Notes under the pieces: generated by a model
Databases searched by the model: none
What the model was told of the DNA's origin: nothing
What the model saw: the letters and a program-made list of their open reading frames with translations, nothing else
Made by a program: the position numbers and the translations under genes
Shown: positions 1-14,400 of the stretch, piece by piece
How positions within the stretch are numbered: position 1 is the first letter of the stretch
Layout of the letters: each line of letters opens with the position of its first letter
Source of the DNA: Calliopsis andreniformis
Lineage: Eukaryota > Arthropoda > Insecta > Hymenoptera > Andrenidae
Reading direction: 5' to 3'
Length of the DNA stretch: 64,000 nt
NCBI RefSeq assembly: GCF_051401765.1
Contig: NW_027480530.1
Coordinates: forward strand, 1,302,001-1,366,000

Positions 1-558
1 ACTGCTCCTGACACAGACACTGCTACTGAACCTAACACTGCTCCTGACACTGCTCCAGACACTGACACTGCTCATGACACTGCTCCAGACAAAGACACTG
101 CTGCTGATCCTGACAATGCTACTGACACTGCACCTGAGACTGACACTGCTCCTGACACTGCTCCTGACACTGACACTGCCCCTGCCACTGTTCCTAACAC
201 TGCTGCAGAAACGGACACTGCTCGTGACAAAGCTACTGTCACTGACACTGCTCCTGAAACTGCTCCAGACACAGCTCCTGACACTGCTCCTGAAATTGCT
301 CCTGACACAGGCACTGCTCCTGTTACTGACACTGACACTGCTCCTGACACAGGCACCGCTCCTGGTACTGACACTGACACTGCTCATGAGAGTGACACTG
401 ACACAGTCACTGCTCCCGGCACAGACACTGACACTGACACTGATCCTGACACTGACACTGCTCCTGTAACTGACACTTGGCCTGAGACTGCTTCTGACAC
501 TGGCACTGGTCCTGACACTGCTCCTGACACTGCAACTGACACTGGCACGGCTCCTCAC

Positions 559-3310
559 ACTGCTCCTGACACTGCCACTGCCCCTGCCACTGTTCCTAAC
601 ACTGCTGCAGAAGCGGACACTGCTCCTGATACTGACACTGACACTGCTCCTGACACCGACACTGCTCCTGTCACTGCTCCTGACGCTGACACTGCTACTG
701 ACACTGCTCCTGACACTGACACTGCACCTGGCGCAGCTCCTGCCACTGACACTGCTCCTGACACTGCCCGCGACACTGCTCCAGACACTGACACTGCTCC
801 TGAGACAGCTCGTGACACTGACACTGCTCCTGCCACTGTTCCTGACACTGCTGCTCACACTGACACTGCTCCTGACACTGACACTGCTCCTGCCACTGCT
901 CCTGACACAGCTCCTGACACTGCTCCTGACACTGCTCCTGACACTGCTCCTGACACTGGCACTGCTCCTGACACTGCTCCTGACACTGACACTGCTCCTG
1001 ACACTGCTCCTGACACTGACACTGCTGCTGATCCTGACGCTGATACTGCTCCTGTGTCTGACACTTGTCCTGACACTGCTCCTGACACTGCTCGCGACAT
1101 TGCTCCAGACACTGACACTGCTCCTGACACAGCTCGTCACACTGCTGCTGACACTGACACTGCTTGTGGAACTGCTCCTGAAACTGACACTGCTCCTCAC
1201 ACAGCTCCTGACACTGGCACTGCTCTTGGCACTGCTCCTGACACTGACACTGCTCCTGACACTGATACTGCTGCTGATCCTGACAAAGCTGCTGACACTG
1301 CTACTGACACTGCTCGTGACGTTGCTCCAGACACTGACACTGCTCCTGACACAGCACGTGACGGTGACACTGCTCCTGCCACTGTTCCTGACACGGCTGC
1401 TCACACTGACACTGCTCCTGACACCGGCACTGGTCCTGACACTGCTCCTGACACTGACACTGCTCCTGACACTGCTCCTGACACTGCTCCTGACACAGAC
1501 ACTGCTCCTGACAATGCTCCTGACACTGACACAGCTCCTCACACAGCTCCTGACACTGACACTGCTCCTGATGCTGACACTGACACCGCTCCTGGCACTG
1601 CTCCTGACGCTGCTCCTGACACTGCTCCTGACACAGGCACTGCACCTGGTACTGACACTGACACTGCTCCTGACACAGGCACTGTTTCTGGTACTGACAC
1701 TGACACTGCTACTGACACTGCCACTGCTCCTGACGCTGCTCCAGTCACTGCAACTGACACTGGCTCGGCTCCTCACGCTGCTCCTGACACTGACACTGCT
1801 CCTGACACTGCTCCTGACACTGACACTGCACCTGACACTGCTCCTGGCACTGCCACTGGTCCTGACACAGCTCCTGAAACTGACACTGGTCCTCACACTG
1901 CTCCTGACAGTGACACTGCTCCTCACGCTGGTCCTGACAATGATACTGCCCCTGAGACTGCTCCTGACACTGACGCTGCTCCTGGCACTGCTCCTGGCAC
2001 TGACACTGCTCCTGATGCTGACACTGACACCGCTCCTGATGCTGACACTGACACTGCTCCTGACACCGACACTGTTCCTGTCACTGCTCCTGACGCTGGC
2101 ACTGCTCCTGACACTGACACAGCTCCTGACACTGCACCTGACACTGCTCCTGACACTGTCACTGCTGCTACCACTGCTCCTGACACTGACGCTGCTACTG
2201 ATCCTGACAATGCTCCTGACAGTGCTCCTGACACTGACGCTGACACTGCTGATGACAGTGACACTGACACTGACACTGCTCCTGTCACTGACACTGCTCC
2301 TCAGACTGCTCTTCACACTGACACTGCTCCTGGCACTGCTCCTGACACTGACACTGCTGCTGATCCTGACAATGCTCCTGACACTGCTCCTGACACTGAT
2401 GCTGACACTGCTCATGACTGTGACACTGACACTGACACTGCTCCCGTCACAGACACTGACACTGATCCTGACGCTGACACTGCTCCTGTGTCTAACACTT
2501 GTCTTGAGGCTGCTTCTGACACTGGCTGGTCCTGACACTGCTCCTGACGTTGCTCCTGACATTGCCGCTGGTCCTGACACAGACACTGCACCTGGTACTG
2601 ACACTGACACTGCTCCTGACACTGTCACTGCTCCTGACGCTGCTCCAGACACTGACACTGCTCCTCACACTGCTCCTGACACAGACACTGCTGCTGATCC
2701 TGTCAGTGCTGCTGACACGGCTCCTGAGACTGACAATGCTCCTGACACTGCTGCTGACACTGCTCCTGACACTTCTCCTGACACTGCCCGTGACACTGAC
2801 ACTGCTCCATGACACTGCTCCTGACACAGCTCCTGACACTGACCCTGCTCCTGACACTGCTCCTGACACTGCTCCAGACACTGACACTGCTCCAGACACA
2901 GCTACTGTCACCGACACTGCTCCTGACACTGCTCCTGACACAACTCCTGACACTGACACTGGTCCTCACACTGCTCCTGACACTGACACTGCTCCTGACA
3001 CTGCTCCTGACACAGACACTGCTACTGAACCTAACACTGCTCCTGACACTGCTCCAGACACTGACACTGCTCATGACACTGCTCCAGACACAGACACTGC
3101 TGCTGATCCTGACAATGCTCCTGACACTGCACCTGAGACTGACACTGCTCCTGACACTGCTCCTGACACTGCTCCTGACACTGCTCCTGACACTGCCACT
3201 GCCCCTGCCACTGTTCCTAACACTGCTGCAGAAACGGACACTGCTCCTGATACTGACACTGACACTGCTCCTGACACCGACACTGCTCCTGTCACTGCTC
3301 CTGACGCTGA
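559..3310 (+). repeat. Third copy of the large-block segment (matches 32,831-35,583)
   Basis: Positions 559-2,337 match both about 16,798-18,576 (offset 16,239) and about 32,831-34,609 (offset 32,272). The match to the far-right copy continues through the class B (2,535 and 34,807) and class A (2,809 and 35,081) sites to about 3,310/35,583, where the right copy lacks 144 bases. Further on, about 3,460-4,800 matches about 35,590-36,928 at an offset of 32,128. The first 558 bases are a mosaic: the start resembles the array near 12.9 kb and about 240-558 resembles 14.7-15.0 kb. The edges are approximate. Confidence 0.85.
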
Positions 3311-6300
3311 CACTGCTACTGACACTGCTCCTGACACTGACACTGCTCCTGGCGCAGCTCCTGCCACTGACACTGCTCCTGACACTGCTCCTGACACTGC
3401 TCCTGACACTGACACTGCTCATGGCACAGCTCCTGTCACTGCTCCTGGCACTGACACTGCTCCTGACACTGACACTGCTCCTGACACTGCACCTGACACT
3501 GCTCCTGACACTGTCACTGCTACTACCACTGCTCCTGACACTGACGATGCTGTTGATCCTGACAATGCTCCTGACAGTGCTCCTGACACTGACGCTGACA
3601 CTGCTGATGACAGTGACACTGACACTGACACTGCTCCTGTCACTGACACTGCTCCTCACACTGCTCTTCACACAGACACTGCTCCTGACACTGCTACTGA
3701 CACAGACACGTCTGCTGATACTGATAGTGCGCCTGAAACTGCTCCTGACCCTGACACGGCTGCTCACACTGCTCCTGATACTGACATTGCTCCTGACACT
3801 GGTCCTGACACAGACACTGCTGCTGATGCTGAGAATGCTCCTGACACTGCTCCTGACACAAACACTGCTCCGAACAATGCTCCTGACACTGACACTGCTC
3901 CTGTCACAGGCACCGGTCCTGACACTGCTTCTCACACTGGCGCTGGTCCTGACACTGCTCCTGACACTGACACTGCTCCTGACACTGACACTGACACTGC
4001 TCCTGACACTGCTACTGACACTGACACTGCTCCTGACACTGCTCGCGACATTTCTCCAGACACTGACACTGCTCCTGAGACAGCTCGTGACACTGACACT
4101 GCTCCTGCCACTGTTCCTGACACTGCTGCTCACACTGACACTGCTCCTGACACTGACACTGCTCCTGCCACTGCTCCTGACACAGCTCCTGACACTGCTC
4201 CTGACACTGCTCCTGACACTGCTCCTGACACTGGCACTGCTCCTGACACTGCTCCTGACACTGACACTGCTCCTGACACTGCTCCTGACACTGACACTGC
4301 TGCTGATCCTGACGCTGATACTGCTCCTGTGTCTGACACTTGTCCTGACACTGCTCCTGACACTGCTCGCGACATTGCTCCAGACACTGACACTGCTCCT
4401 GACACAGCTCGTCACACTGCTGCTGACACTGACACTGCTTGTGGAACTGCTCCTGAAACTGACACTGCTCCTCACACAGCTCCTGACACTGGCACTGCTC
4501 TTGGCACTGCTCCTGACACTGACACTGCTCCTGACACTGATACTGCTGCTGATCCTGACAAAGCTGCTGACACTGCTACTGACACTGCTCGTGACGTTGC
4601 TCCAGACACTGACACTGCTCCTGACACGGCACGTGACGGTGACACTGCTCCTGCCACTGTTCCTGACACGGCTGCTCACACTGACACTGCTCCTGACACC
4701 GGCACTGGTCCTGACACTGCTCCTGACACTGACACTGCTCCTGACACTGCTCCTGACACTGCTCGTGACACAGACAATGCTCCTGACAATGCTCCTGACA
4801 CTGACACTGCTCCTGACACTGATACTGCTGCTGATCCTGACAAAGCTCCTGACACTGCTCCTGCCACTGTTCCTGACACGGCTGCTCACACTGACACTGC
4901 TCCTGACACAGGCACTGGTCCTGACACTGCTCCTGACACTGACACTGCTCCTGACACTGCTCCTGACACTGCTCCTGACACTGACACTGCTCCTGACACT
5001 GCTCCTGACACTGCATCTGACACTGGCACTGCTCCTGACACTGCTCCTGACACTGTCACTGCTCCTGACGCTGCTCCAGACACTGACACTGCTCCTCACA
5101 CTGCTCCTGACACAGACACTGCTGCTGATCCTGTCAGTGCTGCTGACACGGCTCCTGAGACTGACAATGCTCCTGACACTGCTGCTGACACTGCTCCTGA
5201 CACTTCTCCTGACACTGCCCGTGACACTGACACTGCTCCATGACACTGCTCCTGACACAGCTCCTGACACTGACCCTGCTCCTGACACTGCTCCTGACAC
5301 TGCTCCAGACACTGACACTGCTCCAGACACAGCTACTGTCACCGACACTGCTCCTGACACTGCTCCTGACACAACTCCTGACACTGACACTGGTCCTCAC
5401 ACTGCTCCTGACACTGACACTGCTCCTGACACTGCTCCTGACACAGACACTGCTACTGAACCTAACACTGCTCCTGACACTGCTCCAGACACTGACACTG
5501 CTCATGACACTGCTCCAGACACAGACACTGCTGCTGATCCTGACAATGCTCCTGACACTGCACCTGAGACTGACACTGCTCCTGACACTGCTCCTGACAC
5601 TGCTCCTGACACTGCTCCTGACACTGCCACTGCCCCTGCCACTGTTCCTAACACTGCTGCAGAAACGGACACTGCTCCTGATACTGACACTGACACTGCT
5701 CCTGACACCGACACTGCTCCTGTCACTGCTCCTGACGCTGACACTGCTACTGACACTGCTCCTGACACTGACACTGCTCCTGGCGCAGCTCCTGCCACTG
5801 ACACTGCTCCTGACACTGCTCCTGACACTGCTCCTGACACTGACACTGCTCATGGCACAGCTCCTGTCACTGCTCCTGGCACTGACACTGCTCCTGACAC
5901 TGACACTGCTCCTGACACTGCACCTGACACTGCTCCTGACACTGTCACTGCTACTACCACTGCTCCTGACACTGACGATGCTGTTGATCCTGACAATGCT
6001 CCTGACAGTGCTCCTGACACTGACGCTGACACTGCTGATGACAGTGACACTGACACTGACACTGCTCCTGTCACTGACACTGCTCCTCACACTGCTCTTC
6101 ACACAGACACTGCTCCTGACACTGCTACTGACACAGACACGTCTGCTGATACTGATAGTGCGCCTGAAACTGCTCCTGACCCTGACACGGCTGCTCACAC
6201 TGCTCCTGATACTGACATTGCTCCTGACACTGGTCCTGACACAGACACTGCTGCTGATGCTGAGAATGCTCCTGACACTGCTCCTGACACAAACACTGCT

Positions 6301-7470
6301 CCGAACAATGCTCCTGACACTGACACTGCTCCTGTCACAGGCACCGGTCCTGACACTGCTTCTCACACTGGCGCTGGTCCTGACACTGCTCCTGACACTG
6401 ACACTGCTCCTGACACTGACACTGACACTGCTCCTGACACTGCTACTGACACTGACACTGCTCCTGACACTGCTCGCGACATTTCTCCAGACACTGACAC
6501 TGCTCCTGAGACAGCTCGTGACACTGACACTGCTCCTGCCACTGTTCCTGACACTGCTGCTCACACTGACACTGCTCCTGACACTGACACTGCTCCTGCC
6601 ACTGCTCCTGACACAGCTCCTGACACTGCTCCTGACACTGCTCCTGACACTGCTCCTGACACTGGCACTGCTCCTGACACTGCTCCTGACACTGACACTG
6701 CTCCTGACACTGCTCCTGACACTGACACTGCTGCTGATCCTGACGCTGATACTGCTCCTGTGTCTGACACTTGTCCTGACACTGCTCCTGACACTGCTCG
6801 CGACATTGCTCCAGACACTGACACTGCTCCTGACACAGCTCGTCACACTGCTGCTGACACTGACACTGCTTGTGGAACTGCTCCTGAAACTGACACTGCT
6901 CCTCACACAGCTCCTGACACTGGCACTGCTCTTGGCACTGCTCCTGACACTGACACTGCTCCTGACACTGATACTGCTGCTGATCCTGACAAAGCTGCTG
7001 ACACTGCTACTGACACTGCTCGTGACGTTGCTCCAGACACTGACACTGCTCCTGACACGGCACGTGACGGTGACACTGCTCCTGCCACTGTTCCTGACAC
7101 GGCTGCTCACACTGACACTGCTCCTGACACCGGCACTGGTCCTGACACTGCTCCTGACACTGACACTGCTCCTGACACTGCTCCTGACACTGCTCGTGAC
7201 ACAGACAATGCTCCTGACAATGCTCCTGACACTGACACTGCTCCTGACACTGATACTGCTGCTGATCCTGACAAAGCTCCTGACACTGCTCCTGCCACTG
7301 TTCCTGACACGGCTGCTCACACTGACACTGCTCCTGACACAGGCACTGGTCCTGACACTGCTCCTGACACTGACACTGCTCCTGACACTGCTCCTGACAC
7401 TGCTCCTGACACTGACACTGCTCCTGACACTGCTCCTGACACTGCATCTGACACTGGCACTGCTCCTGAC
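2609..7470 (+). repeat. Tandem duplication, 2,431-base unit (two copies)
   Basis: Copy one covers 2,609-5,039 and copy two 5,040-7,470. Landmarks repeat exactly 2,431 bases apart, including the class A sites at 2,809 and 5,240 and the GATGCTGAG variant near 3,830 and 6,261. The 16-base string ACTGCTCCTGACACTG stands at the left edge (2,609), the junction (5,040) and the right edge (7,471), as expected for unequal exchange between short homologous stretches. The unit length is 1 modulo 3, so the second copy sits in a different reading frame from the first. That argues against coding function for this block. Confidence 0.93.
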
Positions 7471-8930
7471 ACTGCTCCTGACACTGACACTGCTCCTGAA
7501 ACTGCTCCTGACACTGACACTGCTCCTGACACTGATACTGCTGCTGATCCTGACAAAGCTCCTGACACTGCTACTGACACTGCTCGTGACGTTGCTCCAG
7601 ACACTGACGCTGCTCCTGATACAGCTCGTGACGGTGAGACTGCTCCTGCCACTGTTCCTGACACGGCTGCTCACACTGACACTGCTCCTGACACTGGCAC
7701 TGGTCCTGACACTGCTCCTGACACTGACACTGCTCCTGACACTGCTCCTGACACTGCTGCTGACACTGACACTGTTTGTGACACTGCTCCTGAAACTGAC
7801 ACTGCTCCTCGAACAGCTCCTGACACTGCTGCTGACACTGACACTGCTGCTGATCCTGAGCATGCGCCTGATGCTGCTCCTGATACTGACACTGATCCTG
7901 ACACAGCTCCTGACACTCACACTGCTCCTGGCACAGCTCCTGACACTGACACTGCTCCTGACACTGCTCCTGACACTGCTCCTGACACCGACACTGCTCC
8001 TGCCACTGCTCCTGTCACTGCTCCTGACACTGCTCCTGACACTGACACTGCCCCTGACACTGCTCCTGACACTGCTCCTGACACTGACACTGCTCCTGAC
8101 ACTGCTCCTGACACTGACACTGCTCCTGACACTGCTCCTGACACTGACACTGCTGCTGATCCTGACAATGCTCCTGACACTGCTCCTGACACTGACGCTC
8201 ACACTGCTCATGACTGCGACACTGACACTGACACTGCTCACTTCACAGACACTGATACTGCTCCTGTGTCTGACACTTGTCCTGAGACTGCTTCTGGCTC
8301 TTGCAGGTCCTGAAACTGCTCCTGACATTGCTCCTGACATTGAAGCTGGTCCTGATACAGACACTGCACCTGGTACTGACACTGACACTGCTCCTGACAC
8401 TGTCACTGCTCCTGACGCTGCTCCAGACACTGCAACTGTCACTGGCACTGCCCCTGACACTGATCCTGACACTGACCCTGCTCCTGACACAGCTTCTGAC
8501 ACTGACACTGCTCCTGACACTGCTCCTGACACAGACACTTCTGCTGATACTGACTCTGACACTGCTCCTGGCACTGCTCCTGACACTGCTCCTGACATTG
8601 CTCCTGACACAGACACTGCTACTGAACCTAACACTGCTCCTGACACTGCTCCAGACACTGACCCTGCTCATGACACTGCTCCTGGCACTGCCACTGGTCC
8701 AGACACTGCTCCTGAAACTGACACTGGTCCTCACACTGCTCCTGACACTGACACTGCTCCTCACGCTGGTCCTGACAATGATACTGCCCCTGAGACTGCT
8801 CCTGACACTGACGCTGCTCCAGGCACTGCTCCTGGCACTGCTCCTGACACTGACACTGCTCCTGATACTGACACTGACACTGCTCCTGACACCGACACTG
8901 CTCCTGTCACTGCTCCTGACGCTGACACTG

Positions 8931-11406
8931 CTACTGACACTGCTCCTGACACTGACACTGATCCTGACACTGCTCCAGACACTCCACCTGACACTGCCAC
9001 TGCTCCTGACACTGACACTGCTCCTGACACTGACACTACACCTCAAACTGCTCCTGACACTCATCCTGACACTGACACTGCTCCAGGCACTGCTCCTGAA
9101 ACTGACACTGGTCCTCACACTGCTCCTGACACTGACACTGCTCCTCACGCTGGGCCTGACAATGATACTGCCCCTGGGACTGCTCCTGACACTGACGCTG
9201 CTACTGGCACTGCTCCTGGCACTGCTCCTGACACTGACACTGCTCCTGATACTGACGCTGCTGCTGATCCTGACGCTGATACTGCTCCAGTGTCTGACAC
9301 GGCTCCTGGCACTGATTCTGACGCTGCTCCTGACACTGCTCCTGACACAGGCACTGCTCCTGGTACTGACACTGACACTGCTCCTGACACAGGCACTGTT
9401 TCTGGTACTGACACTGACACTGCTACTGACACTGCCACTGCTCCTGACGCTGCTTCAGACAATGCAACTGACACTGGCACGGCTCCTCACACAGCTCCTG
9501 ACACTGACACTGCTCCTGACACTGCTCCTGCCACTGACACTGCACCTGACACTGCTCCTGACACAGACACTTCTGCTGATACTGACAATGCTCCTGTCAC
9601 TGCTCCTGACACTGCTCGTGATACTGACACTCTCACTGCTACTGACACTGCTCCTGACACTGACACTGCTCCTGACACTGCTCCAGACATTCCTCCTGAC
9701 ACTGACACTGCTCCTGACACAGCTCCTGGCACTGACACTGCTCCTGACACTGACACTACACCTCAAATTGCTCCTGATACTCCTCCTGACACTGACACTG
9801 CTCCTGGAACTGCTCCTGACACTGACGCTGCTCCTGATGCTGACACTGACACTGCTCCTGTCACTGCTCCTGACGCTGCTCCTGACACTGCTCCAGCCAC
9901 AGGCACTGCACCTGGTTCTGACACTGACACTGCTCCTGACACAGGCACTGTTTCTGGTACTGACACTGACACTGCTACTGACACTGCCACTGCTCCTGAC
10001 GCTGCTCCAGACACTGCAACTGACACTGGCACGGCTCCTCACAGTGCTCCTGACACTGCTCCTGGCACTGCTCCTGACACTGACACTGCTGCTGATCGTG
10101 ACAATGCTCCTGACACTGCTCCTGACACTGATGCTGACACTGCTCATGACTGTGACACTGACACTGACACTGCTCCCGTCACAGACACTGACACTGATCC
10201 TGACACTGACACTGCTCCTGTGTCTAACACTTGTCTTGAGGCTGCTTCTGACACTGGCTGGTCCTGACACTGCTCCTGATATTGCTCCTGACATTGCCGC
10301 TGGTCCTGACACAGACACTGCACCTGGTACTGACACTGACACTGCTCCTGACACTGTCACTGCTCCTGACGCTGCTCCAGACTCTGCAACTGACACTGGC
10401 ACTGCCCCCGTCACTGATCCTGACACTGACACTGCTCCTGGCACTGCTCCTGACACTGACGCTGCTCCTGATACTGACTCTGACACTGCTCCTGGCATTG
10501 CTCCTGACACTGCTCCTGAAATTGCTCCTGACACAGGCAGTGCTCCTGGTACTGACACTGACACTGCTCCTGACACAGGCACCGCTCCTGGTACTGACAC
10601 TGACACTGCTCATGAGAGTGACACTGACACAGTCACTGCTCCCGGCACAGACACTGACACTGATCCTGACACTGACACTGCTCCTGTAACTGACACTTGG
10701 CCTGAGACTGCTTCTGACACTGGCACTGGTCCTGACACTGCTCCTGACACTGCTCCTGACACAGACACTGCTACTGAACCTAACACTGCTCCTGACACTG
10801 CTCCAGACACTGACACTGCTCATGACACTGCTCCAGACAAAGACACTGCTGCTGATCCTGACAATGCTCCTGACACTGCACCTGAGACTGACACTGCTCC
10901 TGACACTGCTCCTGACACTGCTCCTGACACTGACACTGCCCCTGCCACTGTTCCTAACACTGCTGCAGAAACGGACACTGCTCGTGACAAAGCTACTGTC
11001 ACTGACACTGCTCCTGAAACTGCTCCAGACACAGCTCCTGACACTGACACTGCTCCTGACACTGCTCCAGACACTGACACTGCTCCTCACACTGCTCCTG
11101 ACACAGACACTGCTGCTGATCCTGTCAGTGCTGCTGACACGGCTCCTGAGACTGACACTCCTCCTGACACTGCTCCTGACACTGCTCCTGACACTTCTCC
11201 TGACACTGCTCGTGACACTGACACTGCTCCATGACACTGCTCCTGACACAGCTCCTGACACTGACCCTGATCCTGACACTGCTCCTGACACTGCTCCAGA
11301 CACTAACACTGCTCCAGACACAGCTACTGTCACCGACACTGCTCCTGACACTGCTCCTGACACAACTCCTGACACTGACACTGGTCCTCACACTGCTCCT
11401 GACACT
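8931..11406 (+). repeat. Block copied at 20,536-22,701
   Basis: Positions 8,931-9,976 match 20,536-21,581 at an offset of 11,605, and 10,425-11,406 match 21,720-22,701 at an offset of 11,295. A shorter match of about 8,220-8,650 to 19,706-20,136 has an offset of 11,486. The steps between offsets show that segments were inserted or lost between the matched parts. The class A sites at 11,231 and 22,526 correspond. The class B site at 10,267 lies in the unmatched gap, so the two copies differ in marker content. Confidence 0.82.
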
Positions 11407-14400
11407 GACGCTGCTGCTGATCCTGACAATGCACCTGACAGTGCTCCTGACACAGACGCTGACACTGCTGATGACAGTGACACTGACAGTGACACTGCTC
11501 CTGTCACTGACACTGCTCCTCACACTGCTCTGCACACAGACACTGCTCCTGACACTGCTACTGACACAGACACTGCTGCTGATACTGATAATGCTCCTGA
11601 AACTGCTCCTGACCCTGACACGGCTGCTCACACTGCTCCTGATACTGACATTGCTCCTGACACTGGTCCTGACACAGACACTGCTGCTGATGCTGACAAT
11701 GCTCCTGACACTGCTCCTAACACAGACACTGCTCCGAACAATGCTTCTGACACTGACACTGCTCCTGTCACTGGCACTGGTCCTGACACTGCCTCTGACA
11801 CTGGCGCTGGTCCTGACACTGCTCCTGACACTGACGCTGCTCCTGACACTGACACTGACACTGCTCCTGACACTGCTACTGACACTGACACTGCTCCTGA
11901 CACTGCTCGCGACATTGCTCCAGACACTGACACTGCTCCTGAGACAGCTCGTGACACTGACACTGCTCCTGCCACTGTTCCTGACACTGCTGCTCACACT
12001 GACACTGCTCCTGACACTGGCACTGGTGCTGACAGTGATCCTGACACTGACACTGCTCCTGACACTGCTCCTGACACTGCTGCTGACACTGACACTGTTT
12101 GTGATACTGCTCCTGAAACTGACACTGCTCCTCGAACAGCTCCTGACACTGCTGCTGACACTGACACTGCTGCTGATCCTGAGCATGCGCCTGATGCTGC
12201 TCCTGACACTGACACTGATCCTGACACAGCTCCTGACACTCACGCTGCTCCTGGCACAGCTCCTGACACTGACACTGCTCCTGACACTGCGCCTGACACT
12301 GCTCCTGACACCGACACTGCACCTGCCACTGCTCCTGTCACTGCTCCTGGCACTGCTCCTGACACTGACACTGCTCCTGACACTGCTCCTGACACTGCTC
12401 CTGACACTGACACTGCTCCTGACACTGCTCCTGACACTGACACTGCTGCTGATCCTGACAATGCTCCTGACACTGCTCCTGACACTGACGCTCACACTGC
12501 TCATGACTGCGACACTGACACTGACAGTGCTCACTTCACAGACCCCGATACTGCTCCTGTGTCTGACACTTGTCCTGAGACTGCTTCTGGCTCTTTCAGG
12601 TCCTGAAACTGCTCCTGACATTGCTCCTGACACTGAAGCTGGCCCTGACACAGACACTGCACCTGGTACTGACACTGACACTGCTCCTGACACTGTTACT
12701 GCTCCTGACGCTGCTCCAGACACTGCAACTGACACTGGCACTGCCCCTGACACTGATCCTGACACTGACCCTGCTCCTGACACAGCTTCTGACACTGACA
12801 CTGCTCCTGACACTGCTCCTGACACAGACACTTCTGCTGATACTGACTCTGACACTGCTCCTGGCACTGCTCCTGACACTGCTCCTGACACAGACACTGC
12901 TACTGAACCTAACACTGCTCCTGACACTGCTCCAGACACTGACACTGCTCATGACACTGCTCCAGACAAAGACACTGCTGCTGATCCTGACAATGCTACT
13001 GACACTGCACCTGAGACTGACACTGCTCCTGACACTGCTCCTGACACTGACACTGCCCCTGCCACTGTTCCTAACACTGCTGCAGAAACGGACACTGCTC
13101 GTGACAAAGCTACTGTCACTGACACTGCTCCTGAAACTGCTCCAGACACAGCTCCTGACACTGACACTGCTCCTGACACTGCTCCAGACACTGACACTGC
13201 TCCTCACACTGCTCCTGACACAGACACTGCTGCTGATCCTGTCAGTGCTGCTGACACGGCTCCTGAGACTGACACTGCTCCTGACACTGCTCCTGACACT
13301 GCTCCTGACACTTCTCCTGACACTGCTCGTGACACTGACACTGCTCCATGACACTGCTCCTGACACAGCTCCTGACACTGACCCTGCTCCTGACACTGCT
13401 CCTGACACTGCTCCAGACACTGACACTGCTCCAGACACAGCTACTGTCACCGACACTGCTCCTGACACTGCTCCTGACACAACTCCTGACACTGACACTG
13501 GTCCTCACACTGCTCCTGAAACTGACACTGCTCCTCGAACAGCTCCTGACACTGCTGCTGACACTGACACTGCTGCTGATCCTGAGCATGCGCCTGATGC
13601 TGCTCCTGACACTGACACTGATCCTGACACAGCTCCTGACACTCACGCTGCTCCTGGCACAGCTCCTGACACTGCTCGTGACACTGACACTGCTCCAGAC
13701 ACAGCTACTGTCACCGACACTGCTCCTGACACTGCTCCTGACACAACTCCTGACACTGACACTAGTCCTCACACTGCTCCTGACACTGACACTGCTCCTG
13801 ACACTGCTCCAGACACTCCTCCTGACACTGACACTGCTCCTGACGCAGCACCTGACACTGACACTGCTCCTGACACTGACACTACACCTCGAACTGCTCC
13901 TGACACTCCTCCCGACACTGACACTGCTCCTGGCACTGCTCCTGACACTGACGCTGCTCCTGATGCTGACACGGCCACAGCTCCTGGCACTGCTCCTGAC
14001 GCTGCTCCTGACACTGCACCTGACACATGCACTGCACCTGGTACTGACACTGACACTGCTCCTGACACAGGCACAGTTTCTGGTACTTACACTGACACTG
14101 ATACTGACACTGCCACTGCTCCTGACGCTGCTCCAGACACTGCAACTGACACTGGCACGGCTCCTCACACTGCTCCTGACACTGCTCCTGGCACTGCTCC
14201 TGACACTGACACTGCTGCTGATCCTGACAATGCTCCTGACACTGCTCCTGACACTGATGCTGACACTGCTCATGACTGTGACACTGACACTGACACTGCT
14301 CCCGTCACAGACACTGACACTGATCCTGACGCTGACACTGCTCCTGTGTCTAACACTTGTCTTGAGGCTGCTTCTGACACTGGCTGGTCCTGACACTGCT

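Noticed and set aside
2809..8313. Long plus-strand frames (for example 1,834 codons here; 1,675 codons at 5,240-10,267; 1,711 at 35,081-40,216) as genes
   Set aside because: They begin in Leu-Leu-Leu-Thr repeats and switch to Thr-Ala-Pro-Asp repeats at each phase-shift marker, so one 'protein' would have two unrelated compositions. Near-identical blocks are read in different frames in different copies. No start context, domain or codon bias supports translation.
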